Notes: generated by a model from the sequence alone, not told the origin. A stretch of 7,690 nucleotides of DNA from Acidobacteriota bacterium (GCA_021819255.1 JAKART010000097.1:1-7690), one strand, 5' to 3'; positions 1-6,473 are shown, counted from the stretch's first letter. Numbers and translations are program-made.

Positions 1-1
1 G

Positions 2-370
2 TTTCAGCTCGGAGTTCAGGATCTGATCGTCCTGTACGACGAGCTGGACATTCCTCTGGGCACGATTCGCATCCGCGAGCGTGGTTCAGCGGCCGGGCAC
101 AACGGAGTGAAGTCCATCTCCGGTGTTCTCGGGACAGAGGAATGGACGCGCATCCGGATCGGGATTGGCAGGCCGCCGGCGGAGACAGGAGAGATCGTCA
201 AATCCGGCGGGAAGGATTTTCTTCTGGCTCCCATGCGCAAGCCGATGCTGGAGGAGCTGGACGCATCCCTGGACCGTGCGGTGCGCGCGGTGGAGGCGGT
301 GCTGAGCAAGGGCGTAGCCGCGGCGATGAACGAGTTCAATCGCAAGGAGCAGGCCCCTCCCGGGGTTTGA
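2..370 (+). CDS. pth: Peptidyl-tRNA hydrolase (Pth), 5'-truncated by the window edge
   Basis: Pth cleaves the ester bond of peptidyl-tRNAs that drop off the ribosome, freeing tRNA in the cytoplasm. The visible frame opens with FQLGVQDLIVLYDELDIPLG and holds the family core: the DELD segment with the conserved Asp, then GSAAGHNGVKSI, which is the second Pth signature (G-H-N-G-[LIVM]-[KR]-S). RIRIGIGRP follows, and then the usual helical C-terminus ending in a TGA stop. About 122 residues are visible; family members are about 190-200, so roughly the first 70, including the catalytic His, lie outside the window. The frame has no internal stop. It sits 158 bases before rpsF on the same strand, a common arrangement. 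Short Pro/Gly codons close the gene; no clear intrinsic terminator follows, so read-through into the ribosomal protein genes is possible. Family assignment is very secure. Confidence 0.95.
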   Translation, partial: FQLGVQDLIVLYDELDIPLGTIRIRERGSAAGHNGVKSISGVLGTEEWTRIRIGIGRPPAETGEIVKSGGKDFLLAPMRKPMLEELDASLDRAVRAVEAVLSKGVAAAMNEFNRKEQAPPGV

Positions 371-465
371 GCGGCGCGCCGGGAGTTGTAGTTTGGAGTG
401 GTTGCAGCGAGCAGGAAGCGATGGCAAGAAGTTTTTGATCGTCGGTTGGCAGGAACAATCTTCCA

Positions 466-517
466 CACCGGTTTCGGATGGAAGGCAATCCCGGAACGGT
501 GCGGGGCAGAACCCCGC
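466..517 (+). promoter_or_regulatory. Structured rpsF leader RNA (candidate S6:S18 binding element)
   Basis: Two hairpins stand directly before the rpsF ribosome binding site. In the first, the 14-base arms 466-479 and 488-501 are complementary at 12 of 14 positions, with a G/A (471/496) and a C/C (475/492) mismatch and an 8-base loop. A bulged alternative pairs GTTTC with GGAAC. A CCG triplet (491-493) sits at the junction between the lower and upper helix. The second, GCGGGG-CAGAA-CCCCGC (501-517), is a perfect 6-bp stem. The S6:S18 complex is known in several phyla to bind a leader hairpin with a conserved CCG in its own rpsF mRNA and repress it. The position, two-helix shape and CCG fit that, but I cannot run the covariance model, so the assignment is inference. 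The hairpins themselves are seen directly. Confidence 0.5.
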
Positions 518-528
518 AGAAAGAAGTC

Positions 529-951
529 ATGATGAATCGCAGCTACGAAATCATGTTTATCGTTCGGCCGGATGTTGAAGAGGCTGAGCTCGACAAGATC
601 ATGGAGACCTTCTCCGGCTACGTCACCGCCGGAGGCGGAACGGTGAAGGCGACCGAGAAGATGGGCCGCCGGCGTCTGGCGTACACGGTGAAGAAGTTCA
701 ACGACGGCTTTTACATTCTGTTGATCGTGGAGTCGCCGGCCGCGTTGATCGCGGAGATCGAGCGCCGTCTGCGCGTCTCCGAACAGGTGATCAAGTTCAT
801 CACCGTGCGCATGGATGAGGAAGACAAGCGGGTGGCGAAGATCAAGTCCCACCGCGACGCGCATGTGAAGCGCAGCGCTCAGCCGCAGGTGAATGCGGAG
901 GCCGCGCCGGAGGTGGCCGCGGAAGCCGCGGAGACCGCGGCAGCCTCCTGA
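529..951 (+). CDS. rpsF: 30S ribosomal protein S6
   Basis: S6 forms a heterodimer with S18 on the platform of the 30S subunit. The protein opens with MMNRSYEIMFIVRPD, the conserved first beta strand, and contains MGRRRLAYTVKKFNDGFYIL, the diagnostic S6 core, followed by the helix and strand ending VIKFITVRMDEED. A basic stretch (KSHRDAHVKR) and a low-complexity Ala/Glu tail (about the last 20 residues) follow. At 140 residues it is longer than the compact form of about 95-100, because of this tail. Two adjacent ATG codons (529 and 532) compete. The purine run AGAAAGAAG at 518-526 is better spaced for 532, which would give MNRSYEIM; an in-frame ATG at 478 is unlikely because it lies inside the leader hairpin. 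First gene of the S6-S18-L9 set, with a structured leader. Stop TGA. Confidence 0.96.
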   Translation: MMNRSYEIMFIVRPDVEEAELDKIMETFSGYVTAGGGTVKATEKMGRRRLAYTVKKFNDGFYILLIVESPAALIAEIERRLRVSEQVIKFITVRMDEEDKRVAKIKSHRDAHVKRSAQPQVNAEAAPEVAAEAAETAAAS

Positions 952-1054
952 GGCCGCGCCCCATGGAATCTGCGGACAGGATGGATCTCCTTCCGTTCGC
1001 TGACAGGACCACACCAACGCCGCAAGATGCTTCCACGATCTCCTCTTCCGTCCG

Positions 1055-1183
1055 GTGAAGCTGGCGGAAGCCAAAGCGGAGATCAAGTCCAGAGATCCCC
1101 TGGCGGATCTGGAGCAGGAGCGGCAGAACCGGCCGCCGGCCTCGATGAGCCGGGGGCAGACCAAGGATGAGCAAAATGGCTGA
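1055..1183 (+). CDS. Possible small hypothetical ORF overlapping the rpsR start
   Basis: The 224-base spacer between rpsF and rpsR (952-1175) holds a frame that is open from 1004 and could start at GTG 1055. It would encode about 42 residues beginning [20 protein letters not shown] and end with TGA at 1181-1183, just inside rpsR. Third codon positions are nearly all G or C and the peptide is charged and helix-like, as in a real gene. Against it: no ATG before the rpsR region, no ribosome binding site before the GTG, and no family I recognise. A second frame (963-1058, ATG start) ends in a TGA overlapping this GTG by four bases, which may be chance. Another reading is an eroded or frameshifted gene, or simply spacer in GC-rich DNA. 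Not recognised; no function proposed. Confidence 0.2.
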   Translation: MKLAEAKAEIKSRDPLADLEQERQNRPPASMSRGQTKDEQNG

Positions 1184-1559
1184 TGAGACAGTACAACCGG
1201 CAGCGCCGGCTGCAACCAGCAATGAGGGCGCGCCTGCGGCGCGCACCGGATATCAGGGTTCCCGTCCGGGTGGAGGCCGTCCGCCGCGTCCGGCAGGGGC
1301 CGGAGCAGGTGCCGGAGCCGGGGCAGGCGCCGGCGGGCGCAAGTTCTTCCGCCGCAAGAAGGTCTGCAAGTTCACGGTGGAGAAGATCGATACCATCAGC
1401 TACCGCGATGTGCGTCTGCTGCAGCAGTTCGTCTCCGACCGCGGCAAGATCATCCCGCGCCGTCTTACCGGCACCAGCGCTCCGTTTCAACGCAAGCTGA
1501 CGCGCGCCATCAAGCAGGCCCGGGCGATCGCTTTGCTGCCCTTTGCGGCCAAGTATTAG
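1176..1559 (+). CDS. rpsR: 30S ribosomal protein S18, with long N-terminal low-complexity extension
   Basis: S18 partners S6 in the 30S platform. The C-terminal half, from about residue 55, is the whole canonical protein: [18 protein letters not shown], then [34 protein letters not shown] and [15 protein letters not shown]. The first 54 residues or so are an added tail rich in Ala, Pro and Gly, including an (Ala-Gly) run at about residues 40-52 encoded by a GC-rich near-repeat. With this extension the protein is 127 residues against about 75-90 in most bacteria. I chose ATG 1176 (MADETVQP) because AAGGA at 1163-1167 is eight bases upstream; ATG 1167 (MSKMADET) overlaps that purine run and would leave it no spacing. 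One Cys in the KKVCKF segment; no zinc-binding Cys set seen. Stop TAG. Same strand and probable transcript as rpsF and rplI. Confidence 0.95.
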   Translation: MADETVQPAAPAATSNEGAPAARTGYQGSRPGGGRPPRPAGAGAGAGAGAGAGGRKFFRRKKVCKFTVEKIDTISYRDVRLLQQFVSDRGKIIPRRLTGTSAPFQRKLTRAIKQARAIALLPFAAKY

Positions 1560-1586
1560 TTTCCCCGCGCCCTGGCGCGCCTACCC

Positions 1587-1611
1587 CGAGGCGGCTTTGC
1601 GCAGCGCCTCG
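1587..1611 (+). promoter_or_regulatory. Hairpin in the rpsR-rplI spacer
   Basis: CGAGGCG (1587-1593) and CGCCTCG (1605-1611) are perfect inverted 7-mers around an 11-base loop, nine bases before the rplI ribosome binding site GGAG (1620-1623). No U-run follows, so this is not a standard terminator. It could tune rplI translation or mRNA processing, or have no role; the function is inference. Confidence 0.35.
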
Positions 1612-1630
1612 ATGAACCTGGAGATCTGTG

Positions 1631-2164
1631 ATGGAAGTCATTCTGAAAGAGGATGTAAACAAACTCGGTCACCGCGGCGATGTGGTCAAGGTAGCCGCCG
1701 GCTATGGCCGGAACTATCTGTTGCCCAGCAAGCTGGCGATGGAGGCCACGCCGGCCAACAAGGCCGTCATCGAGCAGATGAAGGCCTCGGCGATCCGCAA
1801 GTCCGCCGCGGAGAAAGGCGGAGCCGAGGATCTGGCGGTCCGGCTGAACGATCTGGTGCTGGTCTTCGAGCGCAAGGCGGGCGAGAACGACCATCTCTTT
1901 GGGTCGGTCACGTCCATGGATATCGCGCAGGAGCTGGAGGCGCAGGGCTACAAGGTGGATCGCCGCAAGATTCATCTGGAGGAGCCGCTGAAGAGCGTGG
2001 GCGAGTTCCATGTGCCCATCAAGCTCCATCGCGAGGTCTCAGCGCATGTGCAGGTGACCATCAAGAGCGACGCGCCGGAGCGCTCGAGCCAGGAGGCCGC
2101 GGTAGCCGATGATTCCGTCTTCAAGTCGACCTACACTGGCGAACTGGACGACCATCGCGACTGA
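1631..2164 (+). CDS. rplI: 50S ribosomal protein L9
   Basis: L9 binds 23S rRNA at the base of the L1 stalk and helps keep reading frame on the ribosome. The N-terminal domain carries the full L9 signature at residues 13-30 (GHRGDVVKVAAGYGRNYL). The long connecting helix (about 40-75) and the C-terminal domain follow, with the expected LFGSVTSMDIAQ and KSVGEFHVPIKLH motifs and a final strand near HVQVTIKSD. The start is ATG 1631, with GGAG seven bases upstream; the GTG three bases earlier is in frame but leaves too little spacing. The protein has 177 residues where 147-150 is usual. The extra 28 or so at the C-terminus are polar and acidic and match nothing I know. It is the last + strand gene before the convergent spacer; in many genomes dnaB would come next but it is absent here. 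Stop TGA. Confidence 0.97.
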   Translation: MEVILKEDVNKLGHRGDVVKVAAGYGRNYLLPSKLAMEATPANKAVIEQMKASAIRKSAAEKGGAEDLAVRLNDLVLVFERKAGENDHLFGSVTSMDIAQELEAQGYKVDRRKIHLEEPLKSVGEFHVPIKLHREVSAHVQVTIKSDAPERSSQEAAVADDSVFKSTYTGELDDHRD

Positions 2165-2290
2165 AGCAACTTCCCTGCAGGTGTCATGCGGAGCCGTCGA
2201 AGCCCGGGCGTCCCTTTGCACCTGCACTGGAAATGCTTCGTGGATGAGAATGGGAACAGGCAACGTGCTGCGGGCGAAGTTGTGGGTTCT

Positions 2291-2309
2291 GTAAAAGGGG
2301 ATGTGCCCC
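2291..2309 (-). terminator. Weak candidate terminator for the S9 peptidase transcript
   Basis: Read on the minus strand, GGGG-CACAT-CCCC is followed at once by TTTT. The stem alone is short. A competing 6-bp stem GATGTG/CACATC (2309-2314 with 2300-2305) or the neighbouring 10-bp hairpin at 2307-2333 would exclude or reinforce it. It lies about 310 bases past the peptidase stop, which is far. Low confidence. Confidence 0.25.
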
Positions 2310-2333
2310 ACATCTCGCATTTTGAGATGTGGG
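2307..2333. repeat. 10-bp perfect stem-loop, possible dispersed intergenic element
   Basis: CCCACATCTC (2307-2316) and GAGATGTGGG (2324-2333) are exact inverted repeats around the 7-base loop GCATTTT. On the + strand no U-run follows, so it is not a standard terminator for rplI. Near-identical CCCACATCTC...GAGATGTGGG hairpins are, from memory, frequent between genes in Acidobacteriaceae; I cannot verify this here. Confidence 0.6.
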
Positions 2334-2343
2334 ATTGCAGCCA

Positions 2344-2403
2344 CGCGGTCTGGATCAACGCGGCCTGGATCAACGCGGCCTGGATCAACGAGGTCTGGAT
2401 CAA
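2344..2403. repeat. Tandem repeat, four 15-bp units
   Basis: Four head-to-tail units of the form CGMGGYCTGGATCAA occupy 2344-2358, 2359-2373, 2374-2388 and 2389-2403, with a partial fifth (CGA). Units two and three are identical; unit one differs at one base and unit four at two. The 15-base period keeps every frame open. One + frame would read WINAA-type pentapeptides and one - frame ALIQA, but no credible gene contains them. Probably a minisatellite formed by slippage. Confidence 0.85.
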
Positions 2404-2475
2404 CGAAGCTCGGCCCCTCATCGGCGTTCAAGACCATTTTCCCTGATGATGGGTGTACGGAAGCGGGCGTTCCGT

Positions 2476-2499
2476 GGCGTTTTCATTGAGGAAAACGCC
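2476..2499. repeat. 9-bp perfect stem-loop in the convergent spacer
   Basis: GGCGTTTTC (2476-2484) and GAAAACGCC (2491-2499) are exact inverted repeats with the loop ATTGAG. It lies about 120 bases past the end of the minus-strand peptidase. Neither strand has a U-run after the stem, though a run of four T is inside it. It could stabilise the 3' end of an mRNA or be part of a dispersed repeat. Confidence 0.55.
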
Positions 2500-2617
2500 C
2501 ACAGGAGTCGTTCCCCTTGCTTACACCTTCAGGGAAAATGCTCAAGGCGCAACCGAAATCACGCCGTACAAATATCCCGCGAACCTTCCTTCCCGCGCAC
2601 GCTCGAACCTCTGTCTC

Positions 2618-4885
2618 TCAGGGCAGCAGTGTCTTTTTGAAGAACGCTGCCTCCGCCCGATACGCTGCCAGCCAGTCGCGATGCAGAAGGAAGCCGTGAA
2701 CCTCGTCCGGAAAGATGAGATCTTCCACCGGGATGTGATGGGCGCGCAGGGCCTCGGCCAGGATGGGTGTCTGGGCGTAGGCAACATCCGGGTCATTGTC
2801 GCCGTGAATCAGCAGGATCGGCGAACGCCAGAGATGGAGGGAGGCCATGGGGGAGCTGGCGCGCGCCCGCTGGGTGATCGTGTCCATGGCGGCGAAGCTA
2901 CCTTGCTTCCAGTCGGAGGCGTTGTCCTCCAGGTTCCAGTCGTGGACGCCGTGGAAGTCAACTCCAGCGGCAAACAGATGGGAGTTGCGGGCCAGCGCCA
3001 GGGCGGTGAGATATCCGCCGTAACTACCGCCCCAGATGCCGATACGGTGGGGATCAACTCCCGGCAGAGAGTCAAGATAGCGGACCGCGGCGAGAACATC
3101 GTTGTATTCCTCTGCGCCGTCGGCGCCGGCGTTCTGGCAGGTGCGGAAGTCCAGGCCGTACCCGATGCCGCAGCGGTAGTTCACGCTGAGAACGATAAAT
3201 CCCCGCGAGGTCAGATACTGATTCATCGCGTAGGCGTTGGAGTAGTAGTCCATCGCCGGGTAGCCCAGCAGCATCTGGCGCTCGGGACCGCCGTGGACAA
3301 AGAGGATTGCGGCGCGCAAGGTGTGCGCGGGAGCGGGGTTCTCCGGGGTGAAGAGCTGACCATGCAGATGGAGTCCGTCGCTGCTGCGGAAGAAGACCTG
3401 GCGGGGTGTGACGAAGGCGGCGGCGGGGTAGTCCGCGGGCAGAAAATCGGGGCGCAGAGGGGTGATGGTCGCCTCGGCCCCCGAGACGGGGGTGATCAGG
3501 GCCGGATGCATGGGAGTGCGTACATCGGAGACCAGCGCGGCCAGGGCTCCGCCGGAACTGACCTGAGGTCTGGTCTGATTGCCCGCACCCCATGTCAACT
3601 CCACGGGAGACATCTCGGGATGGGCGAGGTCCACCTGCCAGAGGTGGCGACGGTCCTGATCGGCAGGGTCGCCGTGCGCCGTGCCGGTTTCGTCGAGCCG
3701 CTGGGAGCCGGGTCGAACTCCGTTGCGGGCAGCCGGCTGAGCGGCTACCTGGTTGGAGCTGTAGATCAGGGAACGGCCATCCGGGCTCAAGGTGGCATCT
3801 TCTACCTCGAAGCGACCCGGCGTTAGCCACTCCACGCCGGGGTTGCCATTGAGGTGAATCTGATAGAGATGAACCCATCCGTCGGCCTCGCTGTAGAAGA
3901 CGATGGAGTTGTTGGTGGCGAAGATCAGGTACGGCTCTCCCGTGGAGAGGTGAGGAAGGACGCTCCCCGGCTGCTTGGCCGCCGGCGTAAACGCGGTGTG
4001 GGCCTTGCCCGTGGCCACATCGGCGATCTGGATCGACCAGGGATTGGGCGAGGTGCGCGGATTGGCGAACTCTCGGGGTTGAACAAAGGGCGAGCGCAGC
4101 CAGGCGATCCGGGTCCCATCCGGCGAGAAGACGGGGGCAGAGTCATCGCTGGTGGTGGGATCCAGAAAACGCAGCGTATGGGCCTGAAGGTCATAGAGCG
4201 CAAGAAAGCTGTGGGAGGGTTCGTTGCGCTCGCTGCGCTGGCTGATGTAGGCCAGCAGATGACCGTCGGGAGAGAGGGTGAGCGAGCCGGCGCTGCCGCG
4301 GTCGAAGACCAGTTGGTGGGCGGGGTTGGCAGTGGAGTCGGATGAGGATCCAGGAGCAATGGCGGCGGCGATCCAGATCTTGCCCTGATGCAAAAAGATC
4401 AGGCTGCGTCCGTCGCGGGTAAACAGCGGTGAGCGTCCCGGGCCGATGACGGCGGACCTTCCATCCAGCCACTGCACTCGCACTTCCACCGGAGTGGGGT
4501 GCTGGAGATGGGCCGGATTGGCAGGCTCTCCGTTGGCTCCCCGCTCGGCTCCGTAGGTGTAAGCGATAGCCGTGGCGTCCGGCGACCAGGCCAACTGGGA
4601 GATATCCTGGGCGTCGTCCTGCAGGTTGTGGGTAAGCCGGCGGGGCTGGCTCGGATCGGTTCCGCGAGCGACCCACAGATTATGCCGGCCCTGGGCATCC
4701 TCCACCCAGGCGAAGAGGTTGCCTTCGGGAGCGGCGGTCAGATCGGTGGCATAAGGAGCGCTGAGCGCCTGTTGCAGCGTAAAGGGCGGATGGCCGTAGG
4801 AGTGGTGGGTAAAGGATCGGAGCCCAGCCGAGTGAAGACCTGCGGCGGCAAAGGCGGCGATCAGCAGCGATGCAAAAGGGCCCAT
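2618..4885 (-). CDS. S9 family (prolyl oligopeptidase / DPP4-like) serine peptidase, probably exported
   Basis: A 755-residue alpha/beta-hydrolase peptidase with an N-terminal beta-propeller, expected to cleave short peptides, often after proline or Ala; the exact substrate cannot be read from sequence. Residues 4-20 are hydrophobic and end near LHSA, a possible signal peptide, though with no basic residue before it. PD40-type propeller blades recur through about residues 45-430 (WSPDATAIAY, LSPDGHLLAY, FSPDGTRIAW, LSPDGRSLIY). The catalytic domain spans about 520-755: HGGP at 531-534 (oxyanion region), nucleophile Ser621 in WGGSYGG, Asp698 in HGDNDPDV, and His730 in PDEVHGF. All three catalytic residues are present. 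Cys572 and Cys583 flank NYRCGIGYG-type sequence and could form a disulfide if exported. No Shine-Dalgarno precedes ATG 4885 and no earlier start exists back to the prfA stop, 75 bases away and in the same frame. Probably co-transcribed after prfA. Stop TGA. Confidence 0.93.
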   Translation of the reverse strand: MGPFASLLIAAFAAAGLHSAGLRSFTHHSYGHPPFTLQQALSAPYATDLTAAPEGNLFAWVEDAQGRHNLWVARGTDPSQPRRLTHNLQDDAQDISQLAWSPDATAIAYTYGAERGANGEPANPAHLQHPTPVEVRVQWLDGRSAVIGPGRSPLFTRDGRSLIFLHQGKIWIAAAIAPGSSSDSTANPAHQLVFDRGSAGSLTLSPDGHLLAYISQRSERNEPSHSFLALYDLQAHTLRFLDPTTSDDSAPVFSPDGTRIAWLRSPFVQPREFANPRTSPNPWSIQIADVATGKAHTAFTPAAKQPGSVLPHLSTGEPYLIFATNNSIVFYSEADGWVHLYQIHLNGNPGVEWLTPGRFEVEDATLSPDGRSLIYSSNQVAAQPAARNGVRPGSQRLDETGTAHGDPADQDRRHLWQVDLAHPEMSPVELTWGAGNQTRPQVSSGGALAALVSDVRTPMHPALITPVSGAEATITPLRPDFLPADYPAAAFVTPRQVFFRSSDGLHLHGQLFTPENPAPAHTLRAAILFVHGGPERQMLLGYPAMDYYSNAYAMNQYLTSRGFIVLSVNYRCGIGYGLDFRTCQNAGADGAEEYNDVLAAVRYLDSLPGVDPHRIGIWGGSYGGYLTALALARNSHLFAAGVDFHGVHDWNLEDNASDWKQGSFAAMDTITQRARASSPMASLHLWRSPILLIHGDNDPDVAYAQTPILAEALRAHHIPVEDLIFPDEVHGFLLHRDWLAAYRAEAAFFKKTLLP

Positions 4886-4960
4886 CTGGCGAGGATAGCG
4901 GAAGGCCCCTCCGTCGGGAGGTGATTTGGGGCGCGCCGCATCAAGATGGAAACCGCTGCG

Positions 4961-6034
<1,074 letters not shown>

Positions 6035-6134
6035 GGGGTGCTCCTCCTGCGCCAGGCGCGGGGATTGATGCAGTTGCGGAAGAGAAGATCGGGAGAGGGC
6101 AGAAAGAGCTTCAGAGATCAGGAAAAGTTGCAGG

Positions 6135-6176
6135 GTCAGGAATTTGGAAGCTCGGCTTCCGTCAGGAATTGGGAAG
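6135..6176. repeat. Direct repeat GTCAGGAATT(T/G)GGAAG with internal hairpin
   Basis: Bases 6135-6150 and 6161-6176 match at 15 of 16 positions, 26 bases apart. The core TCAGGAA also occurs at 6118-6124. Between the copies, GGAAGC-TCG-GCTTCC (6146-6160) is a perfect 6-bp stem. It lies 84-142 bases upstream of the prfA start, where repeated regulator sites could act. Function unknown. Confidence 0.6.
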
Positions 6177-6271
6177 AACGCGGGCTGGGGCGTGGAGGTC
6201 CTCGCCGCTAGGCAAAGTCGCGCCGCTCGGCGTTGCCGGCATCCGGGCTACGGGAATCCGCGCCCCGGGCT

Positions 6272-6312
6272 GTAGCCGCGTCTGCCGTGGGCAGAGGCGA
6301 AGGCTGCGCTAC
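6272..6312. repeat. Composite stem-loop (REP-like candidate)
   Basis: The outer arms GTAGCcGC (6272-6279) and GCGCTAC (6306-6312) pair over seven base pairs with one bulged C. Inside, TCTGCC-GTG-GGCAGA (6281-6295) is a perfect 6-bp stem. The left arm GTAGCC can instead pair with GGCTAC at 6246-6251. Such nested GC-rich palindromes between genes resemble REP-type elements, but only one copy is visible in this window. Confidence 0.5.
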
Positions 6313-6395
6313 TGTTCCAGTCCATTCCATACGGCTGATTTGATGGTATCGCGATTCGAGCGGATTCGTACCCCGCGCCTGCCGATGGACTCACA

Positions 6396-6413
6396 ACGGA
6401 GAACGTTCTCCGT
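6396..6413. promoter_or_regulatory. 18-bp perfect palindrome, candidate operator (LacI-family-like)
   Basis: ACGGAGAACGTTCTCCGT is exactly its own reverse complement. Its AACGTT centre and flanking symmetry resemble operators of LacI/PurR-family regulators, whose sites have a central CG (PurR: ACGCAAACGTTTGCGT type). It lies about 60 bases before the alr start and 26 bases upstream of the predicted -35 box. The palindrome is seen; the regulator class is inference. Confidence 0.5.
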
Positions 6414-6439
6414 GGCCGGCCGGGCAAACAGCCGCGCGG

Positions 6440-6473
6440 TTGGCTGCGTGAACACAGCGTGGATAATAGGTGG
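6440..6473 (+). promoter_or_regulatory. alr promoter, placed for a leaderless transcript
   Basis: TTGGCT (6440-6445) and GATAAT (6462-6467) are separated by 16 bases, matching sigma-70 boxes at 4 of 6 and 5 of 6 positions. Six bases lie between the -10 box and ATG 6474, so transcription would be expected to begin on or next to the A of the start codon. No proper Shine-Dalgarno is present; only AGGTGG abuts the ATG. Confidence 0.5.

Larger units (their letters stand above)
2165..2617. other. Gene-free, repeat-rich convergent spacer
   Basis: These 453 bases separate the 3' ends of rplI (+) and the S9 peptidase (-). Several frames stay open across the 15-bp repeat, but only because its length is a multiple of three and it has no stops; they look like no family and lack ribosome binding sites. 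The spacer holds an 8-bp inverted repeat TGCAGGTG/CACCTGCA (2176-2183, 2219-2226), two strong hairpins, a tandem repeat, and degenerate modules of the type CGTYCCYYTTGC...GGAAAATGCT (about 2209-2234 and 2509-2543). No RNA gene or clear bidirectional terminator was found. Confidence 0.7.
6035..6473. other. Gene-free divergent spacer between prfA and alr
   Basis: These 439 bases contain no credible gene in any frame. From left to right they hold the prfA ribosome binding site, three copies of TCAGGAA, a short hairpin, a long composite stem-loop, an 18-bp palindrome and the alr promoter. No convincing -35/-10 pair for prfA was found on the minus strand by eye. The middle part (about 6180-6312) is very GC-rich and self-complementary. 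Confidence 0.65.

Noticed and set aside
372..379. GGCGCGCC palindromes at 372-379 and in the rpsR-rplI spacer (about 1574-1581)
   Set aside because: Eight-base GC palindromes are expected by chance in DNA of this composition and lack any supporting context.
963..1058. 31-residue ATG-started frame in the rpsF-rpsR spacer, ending in a TGA that overlaps GTG 1055
   Set aside because: No ribosome binding site, and the Thr/Ser/Pro-rich peptide lacks coding character; the four-base overlap alone is not enough.
16..1246. Long minus-strand frames across pth, rpsF and rpsR
   Set aside because: Antisense to conserved genes, rich in Arg, Ser and Leu, with no domains; they arise from high GC at third codon positions.
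2186..2446. An 86-residue + frame containing WINAA-type pentapeptide repeats, and the reverse frames with ALIQA or GLDQR repeats
   Set aside because: All frames are open only because of the 15-bp repeat. There is no ribosome binding site, the frame runs through a 10-bp hairpin, and the flanking residues resemble no protein family.
2453..3826. Long + strand frame of 457 codons opposite the S9 peptidase
   Set aside because: It is the antisense shadow of a clear, complete S9 peptidase with all catalytic motifs; its translation has no recognisable domain.
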